Shown: positions 9,051-17,777 of the stretch, piece by piece
Layout: each line of letters opens with the position of its first letter
How positions within the stretch are numbered: the first letter of the stretch is position 1
Assembly: GCA_043747685.1 (NCBI GenBank)
Contig: JAYTOR010000089.1
Location: 9,016 to 73,015, forward strand
Direction of reading: 5' to 3'
Source of the DNA: JANXUF01 sp043747685
GTDB lineage: Bacteria; Actinomycetota; Acidimicrobiia; Acidimicrobiales; Ilumatobacteraceae
DNA length: 64,000 nucleotides
Position numbers and translations under genes: made by a program
The notes under the pieces: model-generated
The model's input: the letters and a program-made list of their open reading frames with translations, nothing else
What the model was told of the DNA's origin: nothing
The model's database searches: none

Positions 9051-9998
9051 TCAGTTTGTTATCTGGCTGCGGAGCTTGGTGACCCAGTCGTCGGCTTGCA
9101 GCCAACGCTGGTCGGCGTGCTCACGGGCTGTCGACGCCTGCGGACCGGCGGCAGGATAGGAGCCGAGGAATTTCACGTGCCCCTGCTTGGCATGCAGTTC
9201 ACGCAGCACGTCGGCCATCAACTCGTCGTCGAGGTGGCCGTTGGCGTAGATGACGAAGCAATAGTCACCGAGCCCGCCGTCCTTCGTCGGACGAGACAGC
9301 AGGTTCGACAGGTCGATCCGCCTGGCTGCGAACTCCTGGAGGATCGAGATCAGGCTGCCAGGCTCGTTGGCCCGCTGATAGACGACGAGCGCCGTGCGGT
9401 CGTGACCCGTGCTCGCCGGGATGCCGTGCTTGGCGACGAGTACGAACCGCGTCTGATTGCCATGATGATCGGCGATGTCCTCGGCAACGATCGTCAGCCC
9501 GTACAGCTCGGCGTTGATTCGCGGGGCGACGGCTGCCGTGCCGGGAGACTGCGATTCACCGACCATCCGTGCAGCCTCAGCGGTCGAGTTGGTGGCGTGG
9601 ATGTCCGCGTCCGGAATGGCACGACGTAGGTAGGCGTGGCATTGCGCTGTCGCCACTGGGATCGAGAACACGACTTTGATGTCCTCGAGTTGCGTACCGG
9701 CAGGTGCCAGCAGGCAGTGTTCGATATCGAGGACGACCTCACGCTGAATCAACAGGTGATGGTTGAAGGCCAGTTCGTCCTGGCTGAGGTTGACGGTTCC
9801 CTCGATCGAGTTCTCGATCGCCACGAACCCGAGTTCGATGTCGCCTGCCTCGACGGCGTCGAGGACGTCCGGCATCGAACGCATCGGAATCAACTCGTCA
9901 TCGGCGAGATCGGCCTGGCTGTGCAGCGCCTGCTCGGTAAATGTGCCAGCTGGCCCGAGGTAGCCAATCCGACGACGTGGATGATCTGCGCTGCTCAC
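9051..9998 (-). CDS. pheA: Prephenate dehydratase
   Basis: Converts prephenate to phenylpyruvate in phenylalanine synthesis. Residues 10-190 form the periplasmic-binding-like catalytic domain (RIGYLGPAGTFTEQAL, AIENSIEGTVNLSQD, and DHHGNQTRFVLV with the essential Thr-Arg-Phe). Residues about 200-285 are the ACT regulatory domain (NEPGSLISILQEFAARRIDL). The usual ESRP of the ACT domain reads LSRP here. It is a monofunctional enzyme without a chorismate mutase domain. A C-terminal tail of about 30 residues is unassigned. Confidence 0.92.
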   Translation of the reverse strand: MSSADHPRRRIGYLGPAGTFTEQALHSQADLADDELIPMRSMPDVLDAVEAGDIELGFVAIENSIEGTVNLSQDELAFNHHLLIQREVVLDIEHCLLAPAGTQLEDIKVVFSIPVATAQCHAYLRRAIPDADIHATNSTAEAARMVGESQSPGTAAVAPRINAELYGLTIVAEDIADHHGNQTRFVLVAKHGIPASTGHDRTALVVYQRANEPGSLISILQEFAARRIDLSNLLSRPTKDGGLGDYCFVIYANGHLDDELMADVLRELHAKQGHVKFLGSYPAAGPQASTAREHADQRWLQADDWVTKLRSQITN

Positions 9999-10101
9999 CC
10001 CTCAAGACTATGGCTTCGGCTACGGCGACTCCCCCGCATTTCGCTGCCGGCCGCCCGTAGACCTCCAGGTCGCGCGCCGGGATTCGTCAGACACCGGCAC
10101 A

Positions 10102-10944
10102 ATGGAGCCGATGAACGAACAGGCACTGCGTGGCCTTCTTGAAGATCTCCGCAGCGGCCGTATGTCCGCTGATGAAGCCGTCACCAGCCTGCAGCGCCTG
10201 CCGTTCGCCGATCTCGGCGATGCCCGCATCGACCACCATCGGGCACTCCGTCAAGGTCGTCCGGAGGCGATCTACGGACCTGGAAAGACGCCGGAGCAAT
10301 GCGTGCGCATCGTCGGCGAACTGCTGTCGCACGACGACGGCCCGGTCGTTCTCTCACGCGCCGACGCCGAACAGTCCGGGGCCGTCCTCTCCGAGTTTCC
10401 GTGCGGAGAACAACGTGGCAGAACGATCGTCTGGCGCAGTCCATTGACTCGGCGTACCGATCGCGTCATCATCTGCAGCGGCGGAACATCCGATCTCCCA
10501 GTTGTCGAGGAATGCGCTGCAACGCTGACGGCCTACGGCTTCGACCCCGTCCTGCTGATCGATGTCGGCGTCGCCGGTCTGCACCGCCTATTGGCGCACA
10601 CCGACGATCTGGCAGCAGCCGATGCGGTCGTCGTCGTCGCCGGGATGGAGGGCGCGCTGGCCAGCGTCGTCGGTGGACTCGTGGCTGCGCCCGTTGTCGC
10701 CGTGCCGACGAGCACGGGATACGGGACGAGCTTCGCAGGCGTGACAGCACTGTTGTCGATGCTCTCGTCGTGCGCTTCCGGCATCACCGTCGTCGGTATC
10801 GACAACGGCTTCGGTGCTGCGTGCGCCATCGCCAGGATGCTCGGGCCGAACACGGCCACCCGACCGACCCGGTCCGGCGTCGACAACGCTGGCAGTACTG
10901 GTAACGCTGGCAGTACTGGCAATACCGGCGCGGTGTCCGTATGA
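10102..10944 (+). CDS. larB: LarB, nickel-pincer cofactor biosynthesis (AIR carboxylase fold)
   Basis: LarB carboxylates and hydrolyses nicotinic acid adenine dinucleotide, the first step to the Ni-pincer cofactor of lactate racemase and related enzymes. The N-terminal part holds DHHRALRQGRPEAIYGPGKT; the PurE-like core holds IICSGGTSDLPVVEE, VVAGMEGALASVVGGL and VPTSTGYGTSF. The C-terminus has a low-complexity NAGSTGNAGSTGNTG repeat. Its ATGA stop overlaps the start of larC, so the genes are translationally coupled. Confidence 0.92.
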   Translation: MEPMNEQALRGLLEDLRSGRMSADEAVTSLQRLPFADLGDARIDHHRALRQGRPEAIYGPGKTPEQCVRIVGELLSHDDGPVVLSRADAEQSGAVLSEFPCGEQRGRTIVWRSPLTRRTDRVIICSGGTSDLPVVEECAATLTAYGFDPVLLIDVGVAGLHRLLAHTDDLAAADAVVVVAGMEGALASVVGGLVAAPVVAVPTSTGYGTSFAGVTALLSMLSSCASGITVVGIDNGFGAACAIARMLGPNTATRPTRSGVDNAGSTGNAGSTGNTGAVSV

Positions 10945-12161
10945 CCCGTATTGCATGGTTCCACTGCTTCAACGGCATTGCCGGCGACATGGCTCTCGGC
11001 GCGCTCATCGACGCCGGCGCAGACGTCGAGTTCATCCGGTCGACGGTCAAGGCGATGGGCATCGACGATTGGGCCATCGAGCCGCAACGGACGCAGCGGT
11101 GCGGAATCACCGCCATCCAGGCGGGCGTCAGTGCCCCCGATCTGCACCACCATCGGCGCTACGGCGACATCCGCACGATGATCGCCGAAGCGACGATCGA
11201 CGAGCGGGTACGCAGACGAGCGCAGGTCGTGTTCCGTGAACTGGCTGAGGTCGAAGGCGCGATCCACGGCGTCGACGCTGACGACGTCGAATTCCACGAG
11301 GTCGGTTCACTCGACGCCATCGTCGACGTCGTCGGAACCTGCGCGGCGCTCGAATCGCTTGGCATCGACGAGGTCCACTGTTCAACGCTCGCCGTCGGAA
11401 CGGGCACGTTCAACGCAGCTCATGGCGTGCTCCCGAATCCAGGCCCTGCGGTTGTCGGTCTGCTCGTTCGACGTGGCGCTCCTGTGCGTGGCGTCGATGT
11501 CGAGATGGAGTTGACGACACCCACCGGTGCCGCACTGATGACCGGCCTGGCTTCGACGTTCGGACCGATCCCGCCGATGACGGTCGAAGACGTCGGCTAC
11601 GGTGCTGGCACCCGCGACCTCCTCGGGCGCCCGAACGTCGTGCAGGTCGTGGTCGGTGAATCGACCGTCGCCTCTCGCGTTTCGTCGCCCGGCCAGCCGG
11701 TCAGACTGCTCGAAACGAACGTCGACGACGTCACCGGTGAGGTCCTTGCACATACGGTCAGCGCGCTGATGGACGCCGGTGCCCACGATGCCTGGATCAC
11801 GTCGATCCTGATGAAGAAGGGCCGCCCCGCCTACACGATCCACGTACTCGCCGAACCGACGCTCGCCGCTTCGCTCAGCGAGATCCTCATCTCCGAGACC
11901 GGGACGCTCGGCATACGCGGCAGCACGATCGAACGGTGGCCGCAGCGCAGAACGAACTCGACGACGACGATCGACGGGTACGTTGTCGCCACCAAGACGA
12001 ACGACGACGGGCGGACCAAAATCGAACACGACCACGCAGCTGCCGTCGCCGTCGCAACCGGACGGCCGCTGCGATCGATCCACCAGCCCCCTGATCACGC
12101 CCACGACGACCGCGACCACGACCACGACCACGAGCCCGCTGATCACGGGAACCACCGATGA
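10941..12161 (+). CDS. larC: LarC, nickel insertion protein
   Basis: LarC installs nickel into the pincer nucleotide in a CTP-dependent reaction. It opens with the family signature AWFHCFNGIAGDMALGALID and contains VEFHEVGSLDAIVDVVG and LETNVDDVTGEVLAHT. The last 25 residues are Asp/His-rich (DHAHDDRDHDHDHEPADH), a likely nickel-storage tail. In Lactobacillus larC is split and needs a frameshift; here it is one continuous frame of 406 residues. ATGA overlaps join it to larB upstream and to the sulfurtransferase downstream. Confidence 0.92.
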   Translation: MTRIAWFHCFNGIAGDMALGALIDAGADVEFIRSTVKAMGIDDWAIEPQRTQRCGITAIQAGVSAPDLHHHRRYGDIRTMIAEATIDERVRRRAQVVFRELAEVEGAIHGVDADDVEFHEVGSLDAIVDVVGTCAALESLGIDEVHCSTLAVGTGTFNAAHGVLPNPGPAVVGLLVRRGAPVRGVDVEMELTTPTGAALMTGLASTFGPIPPMTVEDVGYGAGTRDLLGRPNVVQVVVGESTVASRVSSPGQPVRLLETNVDDVTGEVLAHTVSALMDAGAHDAWITSILMKKGRPAYTIHVLAEPTLAASLSEILISETGTLGIRGSTIERWPQRRTNSTTTIDGYVVATKTNDDGRTKIEHDHAAAVAVATGRPLRSIHQPPDHAHDDRDHDHDHEPADHGNHR

Positions 12162-13033
12162 GCGCTACGAAGCACGGCATCGCCCCGATCATCGATTCTG
12201 CCGCCGTCCAGGCACTACAGCACATCGATGGAGCCGACGTCGTGATCGCCGACGTCCGCTGGTACCTCGACGGACGGTCAGGTTCTGCCGCCTACGAGAC
12301 GGGTCACGTCCCCGGGGCGATCTTCGTCGACCTCGATCACGACCTCTCCGACCACTCACAACCGACGAGCGCCGGCCGGCATCCGCTACCAACCCCGGAA
12401 CAGTTCTCGGCTGCGATGTCACGGCTCGGAATCGGCGACGACACGGTCGTCATCGCCTACGACGACGCCGGCGGCAGTACCGCTGGACGCCTGGTGTTCA
12501 TGCTACGCGTCATCGGTCACCAGGCGGCACTGCTCGACGGTGGGCTGCAGGCATGGACGACGGCACTCGAAACGGGCATGTCACCGACGGCATCAGCGGC
12601 CGAAGTCAGGGGAACCGTGTTCACGACGGTCGAGTGGCCGAAGGAACGGTTTGCGACGGCGGACGACCTCGCCAATGCGTTACCCGAGCGTGTGGTCCTC
12701 GATGCCAGGGCGGCGGACCGTTTCCGTGGCGAGAACGAAGTCGTCGACCCGAGCGCCGGGCACATCCCATTTGCCCGCAACGCGCCGTGGGGTGCCAACA
12801 TCGTGCAGCCGGGCGGACGGTTCAAGCCTGTCGAAGCGCTGCGTGAGCAGTTCCGGGCGCTCGGCATCGACAGCGATACGGCGGTGACCTGCTATTGCGG
12901 TTCGGGTGTGTCAGCGTGCAACGATCTCCTGGTGCTCGAGCACATCGGCGTCACCGATACACGTCTGTTCGTGCCCTCCTGGTCAGGTTGGTCTGCTGAC
13001 CCAGCTCGCCCGATCGCCACAGGTGACGCATGA
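12158..13033 (+). CDS. Thiosulfate/3-mercaptopyruvate sulfurtransferase (two rhodanese domains)
   Basis: The 291-residue enzyme has an N-terminal inactive rhodanese domain (HVPGAIFVDLDHDLS, VIAYDDAGGSTAGRL) and a C-terminal active one with the persulfide cysteine in CYCGSGVSACNDL. Such enzymes move sulfane sulfur to thiophilic acceptors. It starts at an ATG within the larC stop (ATGA), so it belongs to the larBC operon, which suggests it feeds sulfur to pincer assembly; that role is my inference. The 3' end runs into a 17-bp tandem repeat. Confidence 0.88.
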   Translation: MSATKHGIAPIIDSAAVQALQHIDGADVVIADVRWYLDGRSGSAAYETGHVPGAIFVDLDHDLSDHSQPTSAGRHPLPTPEQFSAAMSRLGIGDDTVVIAYDDAGGSTAGRLVFMLRVIGHQAALLDGGLQAWTTALETGMSPTASAAEVRGTVFTTVEWPKERFATADDLANALPERVVLDARAADRFRGENEVVDPSAGHIPFARNAPWGANIVQPGGRFKPVEALREQFRALGIDSDTAVTCYCGSGVSACNDLLVLEHIGVTDTRLFVPSWSGWSADPARPIATGDA

Positions 13034-13079
13034 GCACAGGTGACGCATGAGCACAGGTGACGCATGAGCACAGGTGACG
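13018..13079 (+). repeat. 17-bp tandem repeat that encodes serial ATGA stop-starts
   Basis: Unit CACAGGTGACGCATGAG is repeated 3.6 times without error. Each unit ends in an overlapping ATGA, so the sulfurtransferase stop at 13033 is followed by mini-frames MSTGDA (13030-13050), MSTGDA (13047-13067) and MSTGDDDVYRR (13064-13099). The last one overlaps the ATG of the next gene at 13096. Confidence 0.9.
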
Positions 13080-13095
13080 ATGACGTGTACCGCCG

Positions 13096-14751
13096 ATGAT
13101 GCGTGCTGCCGTACCGATATCGGAGAACCATGGCGGGACAGGCGTGGAGATCGCCGGGCTCCGTGCCCTCCGCAAGGCTCGCCGCCGCCACCGGGTCAAG
13201 GATCTCGAATGGTTCGACGTCCTGTACCAGGTGTACATCGTCGCCGGCATCGGTGGCGGAGTCGTCTGGTGGTTGAGCAGCCTCGCCAAGGACGGGCGGT
13301 TGAGTGCCGCCGGCACCGCCGACTTCTTCTCCAGGGCGCCGTCGTGGATCGGGCTGGCGGCGGCGATCGCCATCTTCCTCGGTGTTCGCTCTGGATCGTC
13401 CGGTGGCCCGCTGGCCATCGAGGACGCCGACGTCCGTCACGTCCTACTGGCACCGATCCCGTTACGCGTGTCGTTGCGTCAGCCCGCCCAGCAACGTGTC
13501 AGGGCCGTCGTCTTCTCCGGTCTCGTCGTCGGGGCGATCGCCGGTGAACTGACGGGTCAACGCCTCGGGCAGTCGACGATGTCGTGGTTGCTCAGCGGCG
13601 CGGCAGCCGGCGCAACGATTGCGCTCGCCACCGTCATCGCCGCGCTGATCACCCATGCGCTCGGACGCCGCATCGGCCTGATCATCACGTTTGTCGCCGG
13701 CGCTGTGATCGTCGTCCAGGCATTCGCTGCGTTGCGGGCGATCGGCGTCGGCCCGCTGGATACGGTCGGCTCACTGGCGATGTGGGGAGGGCGCATCCAT
13801 GTCCTCGACCTGCTCGCCCCGGTCGTCATCATCGGCCTCGGTGTCTTCGCCTATCTCGAACTCGAGCATCTTTCCGTCGACCAGATGGCCCGTCGTAGTG
13901 CGCTCGTCAGTCAACTGCGCTTCGCCGCCACGATGCAGGACCTGCGAACTGTCGTGCTGCTGCGCCGCCAGCTGAGTATGGAAGTTCCACGTACGAGACC
14001 GTACGTACGGCTGAAATTGCGGCGCATCCCGATCGTCAGCCGAGGCCTCCGCAGCTTCGCCCGCTTCCCGGCCAAACGACTGTTCCGGATGGCTGTGCTG
14101 GCGATCGTCGCCGGCGGCGCACAGGTCGCGGTCTACCGCGGCACTACGCCGGCGTTGATCCTGGCGACGTTCGCAGGTTTCCTACTCGGGCTGGACTGCA
14201 TCGAACCGTTCTCGCAGGAACTCGATCACCCGAACCTCACCGACGGCCTGCCGCTCGAACCCGGCTGGCTGTTCCAGCGACTGCTGATCGCTCCGATGAT
14301 CGTCATGGTCGCCTTCTCACTGATCGGCGCAGCGACGGCATGGGCGATCCAACGCACGACCGGTGCGCTCGTCGTCGGCCTGATCATCGGTCCCGCCGGA
14401 GCGTTGGCAACGTTGATGGGTGCCGTCTCCAATGCCATCGGCGGAGCGCCGGATCCGACGACTCAGGGCAACGAAGCGTTCTTCCTGCCACCAGAGGTCG
14501 CTGGTGTCAAGTTCGCCGCCAAAGCGCTGTGGCCGTTGATCCTCTCGTTCCTCGGCGTCATCCCGATCCTCGCCGTACGCACCGGTGCTCGGCACGGTGA
14601 CAGCGCCATTGCCTTCGCGGTTCGCGGCGCGGTCGGCGCACTGGCGATCGCGGCGATGTACATGTGGTGGATCGGTAAGCGCCTGGCGTTCAAGAAGTGG
14701 TTCCGCACGATGATGGAAGACGGCAAGAAGCAGACAGGGTTCGGCACATGA
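13096..14751 (+). CDS. Multi-spanning membrane protein, probable ABC exporter permease
   Basis: A 551-residue integral membrane protein with about ten hydrophobic segments (for example VYIVAGIGGGVVWWLSSL, WIGLAAAIAIFLGV, LIITFVAGAVIVVQAFAAL and GALVVGLIIGPAGALATLMG). A cytoplasmic basic region lies around residues 290-325. It is not a recognised named family. The ABC ATPase gene begins 38 bases downstream with no other permease nearby, so this is most likely its membrane partner. It starts within the stop of the last repeat-encoded mini-frame upstream, so its translation may be coupled to the larBC operon. Confidence 0.75.
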   Translation: MMRAAVPISENHGGTGVEIAGLRALRKARRRHRVKDLEWFDVLYQVYIVAGIGGGVVWWLSSLAKDGRLSAAGTADFFSRAPSWIGLAAAIAIFLGVRSGSSGGPLAIEDADVRHVLLAPIPLRVSLRQPAQQRVRAVVFSGLVVGAIAGELTGQRLGQSTMSWLLSGAAAGATIALATVIAALITHALGRRIGLIITFVAGAVIVVQAFAALRAIGVGPLDTVGSLAMWGGRIHVLDLLAPVVIIGLGVFAYLELEHLSVDQMARRSALVSQLRFAATMQDLRTVVLLRRQLSMEVPRTRPYVRLKLRRIPIVSRGLRSFARFPAKRLFRMAVLAIVAGGAQVAVYRGTTPALILATFAGFLLGLDCIEPFSQELDHPNLTDGLPLEPGWLFQRLLIAPMIVMVAFSLIGAATAWAIQRTTGALVVGLIIGPAGALATLMGAVSNAIGGAPDPTTQGNEAFFLPPEVAGVKFAAKALWPLILSFLGVIPILAVRTGARHGDSAIAFAVRGAVGALAIAAMYMWWIGKRLAFKKWFRTMMEDGKKQTGFGT

Positions 14752-14789
14752 AGATCTGCCGGTTGATCGAACAGCGGGAGCACTGACCC

Positions 14790-15467
14790 ATGGCCAACCA
14801 CATCATCGACGCGCGAGAGCTGTCGAAGGACTACGGCGACGGGCCGGCGCTGGCACCGCTGACGCTGCAGGTCGAGGCCGGCGAACGCGTCGCCCTCGTC
14901 GGCCACAACGGATCCGGCAAGAGCACACTGTTGAAGATGGCCGCCGGCATGCTCACACCGAGCGCCGGATCGGTCAAGATCGCTGGCCAACCGGTTGGCT
15001 CGATCGGTGCGCGTAGGGCACGGAGCTACCTCGCGGATTCGCCGAGCTTCTACGACGACCTCTCCGTCAGAGAACACCTCGAATACGTCGCCAGGCTCCA
15101 CGGGGTCGAGGACTGGGAATCGATGAGCGACGATCTGCTCGAACACCTCGGTCTCACCGACCGGGCAGATGATCTGCCGACGACCTTCAGTCGCGGCCTG
15201 CGCCAGAAGGCGGCGATCGCCATCGCCTTCATCCGTCCGTTCGAGTTGCTGCTCGTCGACGAACCGTTCGTCGGCCTCGACGCCCAGGGCCGCGAGGCGC
15301 TGGTGCAGTTGTTCGATCAGGTCGCAGAGGCTGGTGCCACGCTGATCGTCGCCACCCACGAACTGAGTTTCGCAGACCGCACGACGCGCATGATCGGTCT
15401 CCGAGACGGCGAAGTCGTCCACGACGGCGAGGCAAACGCCGAACTCGCCAGATCATTGCTGGAATAG
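14790..15467 (+). CDS. ABC transporter ATP-binding protein
   Basis: The 225-residue ATPase has Walker A GHNGSGKST, Walker B LLLVDEPFVGLDA and the switch histidine in VATHELS. The signature region reads FSRGLRQKAAIAIAF, so the usual LSGGQ is replaced by FSRGL, as in several exporter-type ATPases of the CcmA/DrrA group. It is a single-domain subunit that should pair with the membrane protein encoded just upstream. Substrate unknown. Confidence 0.88.
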   Translation: MANHIIDARELSKDYGDGPALAPLTLQVEAGERVALVGHNGSGKSTLLKMAAGMLTPSAGSVKIAGQPVGSIGARRARSYLADSPSFYDDLSVREHLEYVARLHGVEDWESMSDDLLEHLGLTDRADDLPTTFSRGLRQKAAIAIAFIRPFELLLVDEPFVGLDAQGREALVQLFDQVAEAGATLIVATHELSFADRTTRMIGLRDGEVVHDGEANAELARSLLE

Positions 15468-15536
15468 GTCCGCTACATCCTGAACGGCGCATGCGCGTGT
15501 CGCACCGGCCTGACGCAGCAACTATGGTGGTCCCCT

Positions 15537-16052
15537 ATGACAACGTTCGTCACCGTGAGCTCCCCCTCCTACGATGCCTCATCCCTTGCTACGAAGCTGA
15601 CAGAGAAGACAGCGGATGGCTGGACGGTCGTCACCATTGTTCCGACCGGCAGTGAGGTCACCGCCTTCCTTAGTCGCGACGACGCCGACACGCCTGCAGC
15701 AGCGCCGACGGACGCACCTTCGCAGGCGGCTGCGAGTGATCCCTCCGGCAGCTATACGATGCCGACCAGTCTTTCTGCTGAGGTCGTCGCACCGGCCGTG
15801 GTCGCAGAACCTGCAGGTTGGGGTTCAGCCCCCGATCCAGCTCCGGCACCGGCTCCCGCTGTCTTCGAGCCGGCACCGGCATACCAACCGGCACCCGCTC
15901 CCGCACCCGCACCAGCCCCCGTCAGTTCCGTTCCAGCCGGCTGGTACGCCGATCCGTCCGGTCGTTTCGAACTGCGCTACTGGGACGGTTCACAATGGAG
16001 CGAGCACGTCTCACGCGGTGGACAGCAATTCACTGACGCTCCGACGGCCTGA
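15537..16052 (+). CDS. DUF2510-containing protein with Pro/Ala linker
   Basis: The first 60 residues form a small alpha/beta-looking domain (MTTFVTVSSPSYDASSLATK). A Pro/Ala-rich linker (PAPAPAPAPVSS type) follows. The C-terminus is a DUF2510 domain, PAGWYADPSGRFELRYWDG then SQWSEHV, a short Trp-rich module frequent in actinobacterial proteins. No membrane segment is visible. Function unknown. Confidence 0.75.
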   Translation: MTTFVTVSSPSYDASSLATKLTEKTADGWTVVTIVPTGSEVTAFLSRDDADTPAAAPTDAPSQAAASDPSGSYTMPTSLSAEVVAPAVVAEPAGWGSAPDPAPAPAPAVFEPAPAYQPAPAPAPAPAPVSSVPAGWYADPSGRFELRYWDGSQWSEHVSRGGQQFTDAPTA

Positions 16053-16075
16053 CGAACTCGGGTTCTTTCTCGCCT

Positions 16076-17662
16076 ATGCGGGTGACATCGATCGGCCATG
16101 CCGGCATGTTGATCGAGACTGCTTCGGTCTCGATCGTCTGTGACCCATGGTTTCAACCGGCGTTTCTCGGGTCGTGGTTTGTTTTCCCGCGCAACGACCA
16201 ACTGAGCCCTGCACTACGGCAGCGCATCGAAAACGCGGACTACCTGTACATCAGCCACCTGCACGCCGACCATCTCGACGAACCGTTCCTGCGTGAGCAC
16301 ATCAAGCGAGATATCGCCGTCCTCGTGCCGGGCTACCCGACGCGGGAACTCGAACGCCGGATCCGGGCGTTGGGATTCACGAACATCATCAGAACCTTCG
16401 ACACCGAAGAGCTCGATCTTGGTCACGGGGTGACGGCGGCGATCCACGTCGAAACCTCGATCACCGACGGACCTGGCGGTGATTCAGCGCTCGTCGTCAG
16501 CGACGGCTCCACCAGGATCGTCGACCAGAACGACTGCCGCACGACCGACCTCGATGCGCTGCGTTCTCACGGGCCCGTCGATCTGCACTTCCTGCAGTAC
16601 TCCGGGGCGATCTGGTACCCGATGGTCTACGACGAGACGCCGCGCGACATGCGACGCCTGTGCGACGCCAAAGTCGAGAGCCAGTACGCCAGGGCAATCA
16701 ACTACGTCAAGGCGATCGACGCCCGCTATGTCGTCCCGTCTGCGGGTCCGCCGGTGTTCCTCGACCCGGAACTCAGCCATCTCAACGTCATCACCGGAGA
16801 CGAACTGTCGATCTTTCCGGATCAGCGAGGCTTCATCGAGCGGCTGCGACGACAATGGCGCGGCAATGGCATCTTCAACATCCCCGGCACGCAGATCGAC
16901 ATTTCTCCCGAGTCGATGACCGTCACCCACCCGCTGCCGCAGGCAGACGTCGACGCGATCTTCGACGACAAGGCTGCGTACCTCGCCACGTACGCCTCCG
17001 ACTGGAGCGGATGGCTGGATGACTACAAACAAACCTGGGCACAGCCATCAGACGATCTGCTCGAGCGATTGCAGGCGTGGTGGCAGCCGCTCCTGGCGAT
17101 CGCTCCACATCTGCGTCAGGCGATCGGCGCCAATGCGCTCGTCAGGACAGGCGATCTGGCCATCCTCATCGACTTCCCCAACGGCGAGGTCCGTCGCCAC
17201 GCCGGTGAACCATTCGATTTCTCCTTCGACATACCACGCCGATTGGTCGAAACCGTCGCCAACGAGCAGGCCGTCGACTGGTCGAATTCATTGTTCCTCT
17301 CCTGCCGCTTCAGCGCATGGCGACGCGGTCCGTTCAACGAGTACCTGTACAACTTCTTCAAGTCGTTGTCCGTCGTTCGCATGCGCCGCGCCGAGGCGGA
17401 AGCGATCCGCAAACGTTTTCCGGATGAAGAAGACGCCAAGGATCTCGCTGCCGAGATCGAGCTCGGCGGCTATGTGATGCAGCGGTACTGTCCCCACCGC
17501 CGTGCCGACCTCACCGTTTTCGGGGAGATCGAGGACGGCAGCCTCGTCTGCACGCTGCACGGTTGGCGCTTCGACCTCGGCACCGGCCGCTGCCTCACCG
17601 CCGACGACACCGCCATACGCATTCGTCCCAGCGTCGAGCAGGACGTCACTCCCACGCCGTGA
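16076..17662 (+). CDS. MBL-fold hydrolase with C-terminal Rieske [2Fe-2S] domain
   Basis: Residues 1-250 form a UlaG-like metallo-beta-lactamase fold: SIGHAGMLIETASVSIVCDP, then the zinc motif YISHLHADHLDEPF. Residues 290-440 form a helical region of unknown type. Residues about 465-520 are a Rieske domain with ligands in QRYCPHRRADL (Cys, His) and LVCTLHGWRFDL (Cys, His). CMP-N-acetylneuraminate hydroxylase also combines Rieske and MBL modules, but with the Rieske at the N-terminus. The substrate is unknown; an oxygen-dependent hydroxylase or a redox-regulated hydrolase are both possible. Confidence 0.82.
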   Translation: MRVTSIGHAGMLIETASVSIVCDPWFQPAFLGSWFVFPRNDQLSPALRQRIENADYLYISHLHADHLDEPFLREHIKRDIAVLVPGYPTRELERRIRALGFTNIIRTFDTEELDLGHGVTAAIHVETSITDGPGGDSALVVSDGSTRIVDQNDCRTTDLDALRSHGPVDLHFLQYSGAIWYPMVYDETPRDMRRLCDAKVESQYARAINYVKAIDARYVVPSAGPPVFLDPELSHLNVITGDELSIFPDQRGFIERLRRQWRGNGIFNIPGTQIDISPESMTVTHPLPQADVDAIFDDKAAYLATYASDWSGWLDDYKQTWAQPSDDLLERLQAWWQPLLAIAPHLRQAIGANALVRTGDLAILIDFPNGEVRRHAGEPFDFSFDIPRRLVETVANEQAVDWSNSLFLSCRFSAWRRGPFNEYLYNFFKSLSVVRMRRAEAEAIRKRFPDEEDAKDLAAEIELGGYVMQRYCPHRRADLTVFGEIEDGSLVCTLHGWRFDLGTGRCLTADDTAIRIRPSVEQDVTPTP

Positions 17663-17712
17663 CGTCGGCATTGTGATCATCGACACTGCGACGTCGGCAT
17701 CGTGATCGTCGA
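17661..17712. repeat. Two imperfect 23-bp direct repeats
   Basis: GACGTCGGCATTGTGATCAT and its near copy GACGTCGGCATCGTGATCGT start at 17661 and 17690, with two mismatches over 23 bp and a 29-bp period, directly after the MBL/Rieske gene. No function is evident. Confidence 0.7.
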
Positions 17713-17777
17713 GCCCGAGACCGTTTGACGTCATAGAAGTCACTCATGCACGTCTCTTCTTCAGCGAGGGAGCGAAC

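Noticed and set aside
13018..13079. CRISPR array
   Set aside because: Units are contiguous 17-bp copies with no spacers and overlap coding ends.
12951..13440. Minus-strand frames across the 17-bp repeat, with repeated HLCSCVT residues
   Set aside because: Antisense of the sulfurtransferase end and permease start; the repeat merely creates a repetitive peptide.
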